Below, piece by piece: positions 33,100 to 46,117 of a DNA stretch of 64,000 bases (within the stretch, counting starts at the first letter, position 1; every line of letters begins with the position of its first letter). The stretch is taken from assembly GCA_028564705.1 (NCBI GenBank), contig JAPXFQ010001011.1, forward strand, positions 310,001 to 374,000, written 5' to 3'. Under the pieces are notes generated by a model. It worked only from the letters and a program-made list of their open reading frames with translations, was not told the DNA's origin and made no database searches. Source of the stretch: Apricaphanius iberus (taxonomy: Eukaryota; Chordata; Actinopteri; Cyprinodontiformes; Aphaniidae). The position numbers were made by a program, and so were the translations under genes.

Positions 33100-33910
33100 C
33101 ACTGGGATTCAGCCCTGCTGTCCCGCTCGTTCAATGTCAGTGCCACAAAAGATGGATTGCACTTTCACTTTGCCACACTCTAACTGTACATATTCAGTGC
33201 AAACAAAACTCTCTGACAACAAAACACACAGCCATTTAAAATCGCATTTCTCCAATGAACACACCAAAAGCCCTAGATTAGGCCTAATCACTGTCACCAG
33301 GAAGCAGAATCAGGCCCTCTCACTGGCGGATTAAGTCTTCTGTTGTTGTTGTCCTTATTGTTATTGCTGAGAAATAATTACAGCTGAATCTCATCAAAGC
33401 CAATTCAACTCTTGGCAGGGCTCGGCTCTGTTTTCTCTCTTTTCATTTTTTTTTTTATTTTCTTCCCAGTGAGGAACCTAAGTTTCTCCTGTATGAAAGT
33501 GAAGATTAAAGTAGTCAAATAGTGAGGAGGAAACCGAGGGCAGCGGTGACAGGCTGAGGAAAGGTCCCGCTGCTTTCAGAGAGGAAAGAAATCCCAAGAA
33601 TGCCAGAATGCATCTTACAGACACAGGTTTTCACCTTGACTTGACTGACTTTGTATGAATTTAATGTATTTCCTGTGCCACGTGAAAGCAAGTGACCCCA
33701 TTCCAGGCGAGCCTATTCTGTATTCTTATAATAAATTAGGTGGCAATGCGGACGCTTTTACATGTAAAATAGTCGTGACATGCTAAATAATGAGGCAGGG
33801 TAGAATTATGTGGCACCAGCGTGCAGACTCTGGGGTATTCCTGGGCCTCGGAGTAGTCCGAGCCTCCCACTCGCTGGCTGCTGCTCTGAGCAGAAGGCTG
33901 AGGAGCTGGA

Positions 33911-33934
33911 GGGGGGGGGGGGGGGGGGGGGGGG
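33911..33934. repeat. Poly-G tract (24 G)
   Basis: An uninterrupted run of 24 G residues. Such runs are unstable and are often miscalled in sequencing. Confidence 0.9.
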
Positions 33935-35219
33935 TGTTGTTGGCTGGGGGTGTGGCCATGAATGTATAAAAATGGAATTAATGTTCCAACGCCCAAAGCT
34001 AGATTGCACTCCGGTGACCCTTTCGACCACACTTCCCTGCGTCTTTTTCTTCATCGTGGATGTTTGCCTATTTTATTAACCTCTTGCAGAATTTATTTAA
34101 GATGCATTAGACTGTTTTATTTTGGCTTTTATGATCTTTAGAGCATTTCAGTTTGTGCTAGCTCAAAGCAGAGTTTTGGCAGCGATGCACATCTGATAGC
34201 AGGAGATACGTGCAGTAAAGATGCAGAGCTGTGTGATTTCCAGTCAGAAATGTAATCATCTCACAATGACTGCGCGACTTCTTCACTTCCAGCTTCTTCA
34301 CTGTTATTGTCGCTGTTGAATATGGAGTATATTGTGCATCGGAGTGCCTCGCAACCTTGAGGCTGATGTGTAAAACTCTACTGTTTTATGGCTATTGTTG
34401 CAGCAGGTGACGGATTTACCAGGTCTAATGCAGGCGATTTCAGTTTGCTTGTAAACCTCTCTTTTACAGGCTCCCTTGCTTTTTTTTTTTTTTTTTGTCC
34501 AAGCAGAGAGGGGTGGGGATTAACTGATGAGCTTTGCCTGTCCTTCAGGTCTCTCACGCTGTTCCATCCAAACCAGTATAACACTTTATAGCTTTCTGTC
34601 AGCAAATACAAGGGAGACTGATGAGGTTTTCCCCTCATCAGAACAGTAAAAAAAAGGTGATATCAATCTGAAACACAAACACTGGCATTCTCTTAAAAGT
34701 ATCTGAACAATGAGAGCCACCGTGCTTTGGGATTTGCGACCGGATGAAAAATGGCCGCATCCTCGTTGTTTTTTCATTTTCTTTTTTTGCCAGCACTCCT
34801 TTCTGGCAGGGATGGTTGCTGTTACTGTACAATGGGTGATATGTTACACGTGCACACACTGGCTGGATTAAATTTTTAATGGCTGTGAGGAAAATAAAAC
34901 CGCAGGAAAAAAAAGAGAGCAGTTGCAAATACTCAAAGGATTATTCAGCAACCTTTTGCCATTACAGCTGTTCCAACTTCAAACATTGATTAAAGTTAGA
35001 AATCTGAATCCCTGAGGTTGCAATAATACTAACTGTAAAAAAGTCGCTCTTCTGTTTTTGCTTTTTAGGCACCCCTAAAGGTTAAAGTTGATTTTGGACA
35101 GAGATAATCAGAGTAACAATAAAAATAATTTTTAAAAATGATGATAAAAAAGGGATCCAGAACGACCTGGCCTTATTTTAAAAAGTAATTGCAAAAATGG
35201 TAAAATTCTGAAATAACTT

Positions 35220-36360
35220 GTACTGGATTTCTTTGAACAGATAAGTACAAGTTTTACAAACCACACTCAGACCAGATTACTGCTGAACTGTAGAATCAAG
35301 AAATAATGTCAACAGGACCCATCTGACAGCATAAGGTAGGCTGGAAGAATTCAGCAAGCATCACAATGTTACCATGAAACACAAGTCATTGCATCAATCA
35401 GTCTAGAAAGGCTTACAAAGCATTTTTCTGCGGCTTTGGGAACCCAATACACCTCAGCAAGAACCATTACTCATTAACAGAGAAAGCATGGAGTTGTGGT
35501 TAACCAGCCTACCGAAATTACACCAAGAATGCATGAGTAAATTATCCTGGATGTTATAACAGAACCCAGAAAAATATTTAAAGCTCAGCAGGTCCTGATT
35601 ATGTTAGCTAAGGTCAGTTTTTGTGATTCAACAACAAAAAAAGAGGCGGGGGAAAAACTGGCATAAGTAGGAGAGTTCTGAGGGGAAACTCCCTGGAGTG
35701 CAAAAATAACACAGAAGACTATTTCAGATTTTCCAGAAACATCTTGATGATCCAAAAGACTTTTGGGAAAATATTCTTTAGCCTTATGAGAAATGTTCTC
35801 TATATGACCGGGGAAAGTGTAATGATGAAACATAAATTCTAGTTCCTAGCAGAAAGTCAGGAATATCTAGCCATCAGTTAGTAACCTGAAGTGCATTAAC
35901 ATATGCTCCATAAACAGCGCTTTGGACAATGATCCGAAGCAATTCAGCAAGTCCCCTTCTGAATAACGAAAAACCCAAGATGAAGGTTTTGGAGTCGCCC
36001 AGTCAAAATCTGGACTTACATGCAATTGTGAAGCTATTGGGGGATCTTAAAAATGCTTGAAAAGAAGAATTGATTAAAATTCCTCCACATTGATGTGAAA
36101 AAGTCATTCTAAAAGCTTGATGAGACCTGTTGATGGATGCATAATCAGTTATTAGGCTTAAGGGAAATTTTTCCACACAAGGAACTCTTTTTGGATAGAT
36201 TATTTTTCTTTAATAAATGCAATCATTTAAAAAACAGCATTTACTGCCGTTTCAGTGGTTTTCTTTGTCTGATGTTGACATTTACTTAATTTTCTAAACC
36301 ATTTGTGTTACAAGGGCAGAAAACTACAAGAGGGGAAACCCTTTTTCATAGTGCTACGAT
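35220..36360 (+). pseudogene. Tc1-like transposon relic (family 2)
   Basis: The whole element can be followed, badly decayed, in plus orientation. 35320-35470 holds the leader and helix-turn-helix region (AATCAGTCTAGAAAGGCTTA). 35720-35790 encodes the HLDDPKDFWENI-like block before the first catalytic Asp. 35920-36010 encodes the NDPK...(S/T)SK region, followed by a VLESPSQNLDL-like block standing for the usual WPSQSPDLNP motif. 36050-36100 keeps the KIPPH-like C-terminal words, and the end CTTTTTCATAGTGCTACG (36342) resembles a terminal inverted repeat. Stops and frameshifts are frequent throughout. No intact frame remains. Confidence 0.8.
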
Positions 36361-37189
36361 TGGCGTGATGAGCCTGGGATCAGTATTCTGTGGGAGCTGT
36401 TATGAGGAGGGAGTTCTCTTGAGTTATGCTCTCTGATTGTTGCCCGACATTATGCACACAGTTTGGGGCTAAATAACTCGGCCAGTGTGGGGATCATAAA
36501 CTGTTCTTCCTGCACGTCACCTTGAAAGCGAGGGAGGAAAGCCCACCACCCCTTTCCCCACACCTCCAGCCCTCCTCCCATAAACAACTCTGTCATTTTA
36601 AGTAAGCATCTCCTTGCTTACCAGGCACCTTTCGTGCGTGAGCTGCACCTAATTTAGAAGCTTTTAAATCTGTCGCAAGTGTTGTTGTGAGAAATGCCTG
36701 GTTGCAAATGTCTTTTATTGAATGCTGACTCTGTAGTATTACAGGCTTGCAGATATGTCTGGTGTAATATGTCCCTATAGCTTTATCTTGCAATAGTAAA
36801 GTGTATTAATTTTTCCGGACTGGAAGGATGTGTGTGAATGGGAAGAATTGACTCTATTTTGGGGATTGCGGTGACTTGCCAAGCGCTCCAAACGTGGCTT
36901 TCACGCAAGTGGGGACAGCCAAAGATGAAGCAGGTGGTGGGGAGGGAAAAAAAGGGGAAAAGAAGTGCTTTCAGTTGGTGGATTTCTTGAGTAAGCCCAG
37001 CGGTTTATCACAATCCATCGTGAGGAGTGGCGACTCAGTAATTAAAGACTTTTCCAAGAGTGACATTCTTGAAATCGGAATTCAAACTCCACTTAGCATG
37101 GTGTCCTCAGAAGTAGAGCTTCATCCTAATTTACTACACAGTGTGGACACATTTGAGGCATTCAGTAGGTCAGCATGTTCGTTACAGTG
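36361..37189. other. Repeat-poor stretch, candidate conserved non-coding DNA
   Basis: The texture is balanced, with no transposon signature. A 131-codon frame (36876-37271) runs from here into the next Tc1 relic. Its last 27 codons are transposon terminal-repeat sequence and its first part resembles nothing known, so I do not call a gene. Confidence 0.3.
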
Positions 37190-39115
37190 TCTTTCCAAAA
37201 AAATGTTCATACCCCTTGAACGTTTCTGCATTTTTTCACATTACAGCCACAAACCACAGTGTATTTTCTAAGGATTTCATGTTATAGACCAACTCTATAA
37301 TGTGTAACTGTGGGATTAAAGGAAACAGATGTGTGGTTCTCAACTTTTTAGCAAATGAAACCACAAAATGTGCACAATGCATCGGTTGTCAGCCCCTCTT
37401 TTACTCTGATACCCCTAAATATATAACCGAGTTCAACTAGTTGACTTGAAGAAACCACCAAATGAGTGGATAACATTCACCTGTGTGGAGTCTTGATTCA
37501 GCTGATGCCAGCTCTTCTATGGAGGCCTCAGAGGTTTTTGTTAGAGAACGCTATGAGCAAGCAGCATCATGACAAGCCTATGAACACAGCAGAAGGGTCA
37601 GAGGTAAAGCAGTGGAAAGGTCTAAATAAGGGTTAGTTACCAAGCTCTGAATATGCCACAGAGTGATCTTCAATGTCTCATCCAGAAATGAAAAGGCAAT
37701 GGCACAACTAAAAACCTACGAGGACATGGAACACCACCTTAACTCTTTCAAATAAGCAGCCAAGACGGCCAATGGAGCATTTTAGCCAAAAACCAGCAAC
37801 CTCAAAACCAAGTAAAGATTAAAACCAGACAAGACCTCAACAATTGGATACCATGTTTTAGACTATAACTGTAATCATCACAATGTATTTGTTCATGTAG
37901 GCCTTCAAGGTCTTTTATAATTGTATCATCTCATTAGGAAGGGATCCTACAACAGCACTCCAGACAAACTCTCTGTATTATGCTTTTTGCATTCAGGTGA
38001 ACCCAAATATGTGTGTAAGCAAAGCCTCAATTACATTTCATTTAATAAATTTGGCAAATGATTAAAAAGTTAAACAGACAAAGCAGGCAACTCTAAGGAT
38101 ATACATCTAGCTAGTTAACTGGGTTTAGAGTGAGTGAAGGTGGAGAACCTCTTTTTTTTCCTTAATTGTACAGACTGGGAAAACATTCTTACATTTGCAT
38201 TAGAATCAGTCGCTCCCTCTAGTTTTTTCACCCCTTCATCTTCTCGTACTCAGCATGTAGAGACATAGTAGAAATCCTAAAAATAAAACACTTTAATGGT
38301 CGCATTTAAACGTCGTCGGGAGTTAGGTTGCAGAAAAAAAAGAATGTTGCAGCTGTGGTTTTGAGTACAACATGTCCAAGACATGACAGGTGTTGAGACC
38401 AAGGCAGGTCTCCATAATTAGTTGCATGCATTCAAGAAATTTTAAAAGAACTTGATATGAAGTCAATTGGTCACAAGTCATGGGAGGGACACAGCAACCA
38501 GATGGAACAAGTTGGACCTAAACAGGACTTTTTGGCCAACATCCCAAATGTTTTGTGTTGTAGAAAAAAAAAGACAACAACAAAAAAAATAACATCAGCT
38601 GGAACACACCTTCCCTTACTTTCAAACATGGCGGTGGAGGTATCATGCTGTGTGGATGGTTTTTTTCAGCCAGGCCTGCAATGTTCACAAACACTCTCCG
38701 TACGGTGAGACTGAGAATGAGCTATTTCCCAAAAAAAGACCAATAGTCCGTTCACAAAGTATGTAGTTTTAACTCTTGAGGAGCTGTAGGGTCCCAAAGC
38801 TCAGGTGAAAAATCTGTTAACAGGAAAAGCAGCAAAAATAATCTTTTGCTAAAAGAAAGTCATACAGAGGCATGTAATGGAATAATTTTGGCCAAAGCAT
38901 TCCAATAAATGATGGATCTGCAAAGAGGGCAGAATATAAATGCATGCAACATTTTACTGACTTTTATTGGAAAAATAGTCAAAAACCAAGCAGCGTTTTC
39001 TTTCTATTTCCCAATTGTATTCCACTTTCCGCTGGTTCACTACATTTTATTCCGGTAAGATACATTGAAGTTTGTGGGGGAAACGTGACAAAATGTGACA
39101 TCAATTCTTTTAGTA
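37190..39115 (+). pseudogene. Tc1-like transposon relic (family 3)
   Basis: Left-end words (TTCATACCCCTTGAACGTTT at 37206; ACATTACAGCCACAAACCAC near 37238) and right-end words (TACATTGAAGTTTGTGG near 39061, then ACGTGACAAAATGTGACA) are recognisable inverse partners. Between them lie the leader (GGAGTCTTGATTCAGCTG near 37489; CAGAGGTTTTTGTTAGAGAA near 37530), broken N-terminal coding near 37680-37760, and the AAACATGGCGGTGGAGGTAT block (KHGGGSI-type) near 38625. The transposase has no open frame, and a short A-rich insertion breaks it near 38565-38595. The fragments near 3.8 kb and 44.1-45.2 kb are from the same family. Confidence 0.75.
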
Positions 39116-41400
39116 ATTTATACTTCAGTCCTCTTTATGATTGGTATTTTGAACAGATATAATGAACCAATAAACAGGAGTGCCAAACTGATTTACGTCA
39201 TACGCTGGAATTATGAGCAGCCATCAAAAAGCACATCTTTCCGAAGAATTTAATCCAAAACTTGTACGTCAAAGTTGACTGTATTTGTCCCGGCTCTACC
39301 CATAAATAGATATTTAGAGGGGTTTTACAGTATGTGGATCCTAACATCAAGCTGACTAAAGAGTGTCCTATTTGCTCAGATAAAGAACACTATGCACTCC
39401 TCTCTGAGCTGTGGGGAAATGGCAAAATGAAGGAGACAACCGGTAGTCTCCCAAGTTTCTACAGCAGTGCTTTTCCTGATAATGCCACACATTCAGGTTC
39501 CTGCTTTCAGTCGCCTTCGCACGAGTGCTCCAGTCTCACACGGCACTTAAGTGTGATTAATAAGGTGCAGAGCTGTGTGTACGTGTGCACGCGTGTGTGT
39601 AGAAGGCTTGGTGTTGAGGTGGCGGTAGTGGGGGAGTTTATGTCAAGATAAACGTGGAAATGACCTAGCAGTCACCGGCTTTTTTCCTTTCGGCAACTGC
39701 ACAGTGCCTCGCTCGAGAGCAGGAGAGGCTGGGTTTTATTTTTTTTATTTTTTTATCAAGCCGAGGGCTCAGACCACCAGAGGCTCTTGTGAAGGAAGGA
39801 AATTACCGGGTGCAAACATTCACAATACCCCAACTCAATCCCCCCCCTCCCTCTTCTCTCTCTTTTCCTTCTCTTTCTGACTTCCACTCTCCTGTCCCTA
39901 TGTTTATCAGGTTTTGGGGCGCTGTATTTTGATGTCAATAAGCAATTTTTCTTGCCTGGTCTCCTGGCTGACCCCTTTAATCCATCAATATATTATTAGA
40001 GATAAAGTTTTGTGGACGCCTGCTGCAGTCACAAGATAAATGACATCTCTGAAGTCACGCATTAAAGACTAGATTAAGGCCTTGTGACTGTGTCTTCAGT
40101 GCTCATCTGTGCGCCTCTGTCCAACCTATCACACTAAGTGACAAGAAAGAAAAATAATGAACTGAGGCAGAAAAAGCAAAGAGATATTTCTTACACACAC
40201 AACCGGCGTCTGTCTTCAGCCAGGATTAGGGCGCATTAGAGGCATTCTGGAGAAGAGGAGAGAGTCACTGTTTGTGTCTGTCTCGGCTGAGAGAAAAAGG
40301 GATTTTCAGCCTCCTATCTGTCGGAAAGCAAAGAAAAGCCGGAGTTTTGTGTAAAACAATGTCAACCCAATTTGTTCAGAAAGCGGATGGCTTCATTTAA
40401 AAAAAATTCTGAGCTAGATTATCAGCCATATTTGAACCACAGACTATTAATAAGATATTCTGATTAGATTTACAGCTTCATCAGTCAGAACACTATTAGT
40501 CTAGTGGGATGGGAAGTTGGGTTTTATGCTGATGTGTTAAGATTTATGTTATGGCTAATGGCTTCTATGACTACAAAAAGTGAAAAATCTTTTTGTATTA
40601 TTTTTTTATTTTGCCTCATTATTATTTGAACTGCGGAAAGGTTCATTCATTTTTTTTTTTTTTTTTTACTTGTCTAATCCTGTTCTTGGCAACCAGGCGA
40701 CTGGTCCTTCTTTCTAAGGGTCAATGAGTGATGGACCAATCACAGGGCCAAAACACATACATATGAAAATCAGCTATACGTTCCCAATGTTCTACACTAC
40801 TACAAATATTTTTAAAACACATTTGTTCCTTATGTGGCAAGACGTACAACAAAGGCACGGGCAGGACTCAATCCCACGAATCCTGGATGAGAGTCATGTG
40901 CACTAACCATTCAGCCCAAGGGATATCGCTGGGCCAAGCAGCCAGGCCACATGATCATCGAAGTCACAGTGAAAGGACCTCCACACTGCCACATTTACAA
41001 TGATAATAATTAGTATTATAATGGATTGTATGTATATAGTACTTTTTGACAACCTCAGTGTGCTTCACAATTGCATTGATCATTCACTCTCATACTTACA
41101 CACTGTGATGTATGGCATTTCAGTTTAAAACTTTATAATGCCTAATCATGTGCCAGCAGATGTAGGTCACTTCAACATTAAATCGTTTGTTCAGTTTTGA
41201 AGTAAGGTTTTGTATAGTTATCTATAATACTTCTTTGACCATGTTTAGAAACATGACGTAGCCAGCTAGGGCTTGTATAAGATTTAAACACATCCTAATA
41301 GTGGTGGAACCTATCAAGCTACTCAGATATAAACTATAACAATTTCCCAGGATAAATTCAAAACAACTATGAAACCCAGAAAAGTACAGAAACATACTGC
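39116..41400. other. Repeat-poor stretch, no gene
   Basis: 39300-40500 has the texture of single-copy DNA (ACACGGCACTTAAGTGTGAT at 39538; GATTAGGGCGCATTAGAGGC near 40222) and may contain conserved non-coding elements. A T tract lies near 40651-40668. 41020-41110 may be a decayed piece of repeat C. Confidence 0.3.
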
Positions 41401-42190
41401 TGTGCAAAATAAAGCCCAGTTTATGATTGTCCATCAGCAAGCTTAATCTCAAAACGCATTGATAGAGAAGTTTTCCTTTTATACTTCTTTGTTGGTGTTC
41501 TCTGCCAAGACAGCAGGGGGTGCATCTTACCTGACGAGTCTGCCTACAGTGACATCTCTGGTCAACGACAGTTTATGTACAGTGCCTCAGCTTGTAAATG
41601 CGCATCTACTTAAGAACCAATGGCTGACAGAGAGCGAGTTTTCACCATTCTGGTGAAATCACCTGACCAATCACATTCCTCTTTCACAAGACACACTGTG
41701 CCGGCATATTGGGGTACTATCCCAGGCACAGGGTGTCTTATGAATGAACCGTGACGGCAGGGCATTGCAGGAATTTTGTTGCATTTGTGCTGTAAAGCTT
41801 AGTAATATTACAGCAATATTGCCTCAACGCTGGTCTTATATCAGCATGGTGTAATCTTTTGTGAAAAGAATAAGGCCGAGCTCTTATGAATGACTAAAAA
41901 GGCATCATTGTGAAAGAGGCACTCTCCATTGCGTTTGACGCATTGTTAAAAAAGTTGGGCTGTTCTCCATCTGTCCTTGCATGCCTGTTGAAGAGCCCTT
42001 GGGTCTCCACAGATAGAGAAATATGAACTAGGCTTAAAAGTTTGAATGCAAAATGCAAAAGTTTACTTTGTTTGTTGAGGGGAGCCAGGACGGACTGACA
42101 AATCGCAGTAGATTTGGCAGATTGATACATCAGGCAGGCCAAAGCAAAGTTATTTAATGGAGAAACGGGGACATTGTTTGTCACAGTCGC
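41401..42190. repeat. Interspersed repeat 'D', copy 1
   Basis: This copy shares with 56780-57480, in the same orientation and order, the phrases GACAGCAGGGGGTGC, GTCTGCCTAC and TGTCCTTGCATG...GAGCCCTTG (the second copy has TGTCCTTGTGCATG...GAGCCCTTG). The family is unknown to me. It appears to be an old non-autonomous element or LINE-associated region. Confidence 0.5.
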
Positions 42191-44125
42191 TTGTAATAGG
42201 ACAAACTGCTAATATCCTCTATAATATCTTTTTTATCCTTCTTGTTTTAAATGACTAAAGTCCGCTAAAAGAGATGTATTGCTGACAAGCTTGTTAGCCT
42301 TAACCACTTCGAGTATTTAGTTACTCACCAACGTTCTTCGGTTATAGAATACTTTCTTAATGCAGGTAAGGGAACCAGCAGAGGCAATAACTTTGCATAT
42401 CCTCACATAAAAATAAAAAAGGTAACCTAAGTTTTGCTACATGAACAAAAAGCAGATCCTTACGAAGCTCATATTTACTTTAACACCGTTTACAACTTCC
42501 ATTCATGTATTTAGTTGACCAGGTTAGACTTGAAGTTTAATAAAAAACAGTCTGATGACGTGGTGACACAGTTGTTACTTTTACCACAAACAAACTACAT
42601 TCGGTGTCTAAATTAATTAGTTGTTCTGATTCTGCATTATGTGGCCATACCAAGCATTCAGCAAAAAACATTCCTCTCAGCTGTGGATCTTTGCACAGGG
42701 AAATGTTAGCTGAGATGCTAAGCTAACATTAGCCTACTGCCTTTCTGTTCTGATGGTCTTGTCTGTAATACAGCTCAGTACATGTTATGTGCGGACAACA
42801 AAAGCAGAGTTGTCCTCCTGTTTCATAACTAACAGATCACTGCTTTCAGTGACCCGGTTATTAACGGCCTGAGTTATAGCAGCCTCTTCCACATGGCTTT
42901 CTGATAACTCTAAACTGAGGGTGCCCAAAAATAGAATGCGATGTGGGATTCTGGTCCAAATCAGAGTCTAGACTTTGTACTATACCAACCAAATCCTGTT
43001 CAGCATCCTGGCATTTGTGCCACCAACTTTTACCTTCCCCAGATTTAAAGAATAATAGAATCAATATGAATATCTGTAATATCTGTCTAATAATAGCTTT
43101 TAATGAGTTCTTGGACCAATTAGTTAATTCCTCTTTTGTCTGATTGTCTCAAATTGCACATTCTCATTTTGGTAAATATGCTGCATTTTGTACATCTGGC
43201 AAATCAAACAAAAGATCATTGCTTCAAGATTTATGACTTTATATTAGAAGATGGCAACATAAAAATGTATTCGTCGGCTAACACTGCCAGGCGGGGACAA
43301 GATGAACAGAGAAGCACATCTTCTGTTGCTTTTCATTATGCAGCTTTCTAGCATCCTTTTAGTTGTGAAATAAAAAGAAGATGTATCCATGAATATCCAC
43401 AGTGAGAGGTTTTCTCTGCCAGCTAAATGTGACAGTGTTCTCCTGAAAACTAGACCCCTAAAACCTCTGAGTAATAGACAGGATTACAGACGTGAAATGA
43501 CATTTTTGTAGCTTAAACCCCCTGACTACCTGGACTAGCAGATATTAAACACATATCTGGTAGCACTTAGTGTTAAGTGGGACCAAGTGCTTATTAGGTT
43601 TCTGATGCAATAAGAGTGTCTGCTCCAGTCCGGGCTGATACGCACTACTAGGCCACAGTGAACAAGTGCGGGTGGATTTGCGCCTGACTTAGACCTGTTT
43701 TATCAGAGCTTGCCGGTTAATACGGCGCCAGTCTGACATTGTCGCCACTGTGAACAAATTGACAGTATTTGAATTTCACATTAAGCTCTCCCTGCTGCTT
43801 GTGTTTTCATGTGGAACCTTTTTACCTGATAAAACACTTCCTTCCACAGACACACAGGCTGTGGTACAGTGAACACGGTCAGCTGGTTGCCTTTGGGTCG
43901 ATTTACTTCTCCAGTTTTTTTTACCATGAACGTGTCAACATGCCATTCTTATTGCTGTGCCTTATAAACTATTAAAATCTTTGTCACAATACATGGTATA
44001 TAGTATTGGGGTTTAGTAGAACATAATTGTAAAGTGGAAGGAAAGGAATCAATGTTTTTAGATGCTTTTTTACTTATTAAAAACCTGGAATTGTGGCATT
44101 TCGAACAATCCATCAGCTTTTTTTT
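42191..44125. other. Non-coding stretch, nothing recognised
   Basis: A 67-codon minus-strand frame at 42861-43064 and overlapping plus frames nearby resemble no family. 43600-43760 has a MITE-like mixed texture without clear ends. Confidence 0.3.
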
Positions 44126-44344
44126 TTTTCTTGCCTCTGTTAGTTTACATTAAATATCAAGCATCTGTGAAAAGACTTTTCATTTCTTGCCAAAGATTCT
44201 CAATTTGATTTACGCATACTGGAATTTGACTGGGACATTTTAACAGATGAAAATGCTTTGATATAAACCCCCAATTTTCAATCTGCGGCACAAGTGCCTC
44301 TTGGGCTTGCTTTGTGGGTAATCAGAAAAAAAAATTGGTTGTAA

Positions 44345-44832
44345 CTGAGTATGCTCTGATACCGATACTGGTATCAGGTATTGAGAGATATCATTCCAAA
44401 GTAGTCATACTCGTTAAAGTTAATTCAATTAAATTTAATTCAGTTTATTTAATATAGTGCAAATTCACAACAGATTCAATCTAAAGGCACTTTACAAGAA
44501 AAGTCATTTCAATAAAATTAAACAAACATTCCAGTCAGTTGAAAGTTTCTATTTAAGGAATCCCCGCAGATTGCGTTGAGCCATTTTGTTAACCGATACC
44601 ATGAACATCAAATGTGGAAACTCTGAAATAATATCACAGAAAATGTTTCTTTTTTACTTTAAATTTTTCTATTGTGGTCATTTTTATTAATATTTTATTT
44701 TTCTGTCTAATTCGTCTTCATTTGTTGTAACAAACAGAGAAGAAAAATCTTCCAATTAACAACATTTTTGTCTGTTAGAAGTCACAGTATCGCATCAGTT
44801 GGAAGTAAAATGGAATTGTTGGATCCCTAGTA
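44345..44832 (+). mobile_element. hAT-like MITE 'GATACCGATACTGGTATC', copy 1
   Basis: The left end reads TGATACCGATACTGGTATC and the right end TTGGATCCCTAG. The inner part (TTAACCGATACCATGAACAT, then AAATGTGGAAACTCTG) is the reverse complement of the element at 46659-47010. It lies inside a Tc1 relic and is itself split by a LINE-type fragment. Non-coding. Confidence 0.6.
44415..44575 (-). mobile_element. Repeat 'B' tail fragment inserted in the MITE
   Basis: TTCAGTTTATTTAATATAGTG, then AAAGGCACTTTACAAGAAAA, then CAGATTGCGTTGAG match the edge of repeat B at 52035-52190. This gives three layers: repeat B tail inside MITE inside Tc1 relic. Confidence 0.6.
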
Positions 44833-45185
44833 GTAGCTATTTGCAGGGTGACAGGGAAAAAAAAATTCATACTGTATTAGTCTGTTTAGCTCATTTATTT
44901 TTGCTTCATTACAAGCTTCACAAAAGAGAAGTGGAGTAATAGTTATATTGTCAACAGTCTCTCCCTCCTGAGCAGTGGACCTCTGCAGCTCCTCCAGTTA
45001 TTATAGGCCTTTTGGCTGCCTCACTTAATAATGTTCTCCTTGCACTGCTTGTTGGTGGAGGACCATGTCTCGGTAGGTTTAGATACTGTTTTATTACCTA
45101 AAAACACGTGGAGACAATGTTAAATTTATACTGAGATTAAATTACAAACAGGTGGTATATGAAAACTGTTGGTTTTACTGGAGTA

Positions 45186-46117
45186 AAATAGGTAGACTAG
45201 ATATGCCAATAATGACACTTTTCAAATACTTATTTCTTCCTCTACACTTCTCCTCAGTTATTTTGTACTTTAATTGGTATGTCACAAAAAAATCTAATAA
45301 TATACACTGAAATCTGTGTTTTAATTTGACAAAATATAAAAAGGCCATGGGACATGAACATTTTTTTGCATTTCACTTGATGTGTTTGGTTTGTATAGAA
45401 ATTCATCTGAAGAACTGGTTTCTAACATCAGTTACATGATATGAAGCAGACTAGCTCCTCAGTTAAAGACTCCACATTCATTTCACACACTGGCGTTTTC
45501 AAACAAATTACCCAAGGTCTCCCTGTTATGGCCAATTAAATTAGCCCTCTGAATTTCTCCTAGCTTTCTTGGTTTTAAAGAGGAGGCTAGAGGTAAATTG
45601 CACCCATTAGCACTGTTTTGTTTGCCCCTTGATTCTCCCTTTAAAAGCAAAACTTACAGACAGCAATTTAATGCATTCTATAAAAAATCACTACACAATG
45701 AAATCCTTTCTCCTTATGACAGACAGTAAACACCTTTTGAAGGTTCATCTTTTACCCTGTACATGGATTTCAAACGCACTGAAAGAATCTGTCTTTTCAT
45801 AAAAAATACGTCCTTTAACTGCTTATATTTCAACTCTGACATTTAGTATAAGTTATTAATTATACTTTTGATCATTACTAATCTGAATGTGATCCTAAAC
45901 CAACCAATAGCCTCTTGACGTTTTTATCCTGCTCAGTTTTCTCTTGGTTATATTATTCTACCTACACATCAGCAAACATTTGAATTTTTTCATAATCCTT
46001 CACTGTATGCTCCCTTTCCATGTTTGAATTGCCTCTTTAAACACATTCAGCCCAGTAAATCATTTTCATTATAAAGAACAGAGAATTTCTGAGAAGTTTG
46101 ATTAAGATTAACTTGTA
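45186..46117. other. AT-rich non-coding stretch
   Basis: No gene or repeat is recognised with confidence. Confidence 0.3.

Larger units (their letters stand above)
29601..35219. other. Long repeat-poor stretch, no gene, candidate regulatory DNA
   Basis: Over about 5.6 kb I find no transposon ends and no believable coding exon, only microsatellites and homopolymers. 30240-30400, 31780-32070, 33120-33340 and 33530-33730 have the texture of fish conserved non-coding elements (dense TAATTA/ATTAAT-type words and balanced composition). Frames at 31046-31387, 31141-31326 and 31155-31496 are created by the (GT)n tract, frames at 32963-33334 and 33009-33239 by (TA)n, and frames at 33736-34079 by a G tract. 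Confidence 0.35.
44126..45185 (-). pseudogene. Tc1-like transposase relic (family 3), interrupted
   Basis: On the minus strand the part at 44190-44300 encodes the region around the SPDLNP-type motif (complement of GATTCTCAATTTGATTTACG and GACTGGGACATTTTAACA). The part at 44945-45180 encodes the N-terminal DNA-binding half and the leader (CTCTGCAGCTCCTCCAGTTA; GAGGACCATGTCTCGGTAGG; TACTGAGATTAAATTACAAA). Between them sits a hAT-like MITE. The catalytic centre is largely missing. The same family occurs at 37190-39115. Confidence 0.75.

Noticed and set aside
32963..33334. 123-codon frame with Tyr-Ile repeats
   Set aside because: Created by the (TA)n microsatellite.
33736..34079. Three frames with poly-Pro or poly-Gly
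   Set aside because: Created by the 24-base G tract.
36876..37271. 131-codon plus-strand frame
   Set aside because: Its end is Tc1 terminal-repeat sequence and its start resembles nothing known; an exon cannot be excluded but is not supported.
42861..43064. 67-codon minus-strand frame
   Set aside because: No family resemblance and overlapped by an equally open plus frame.
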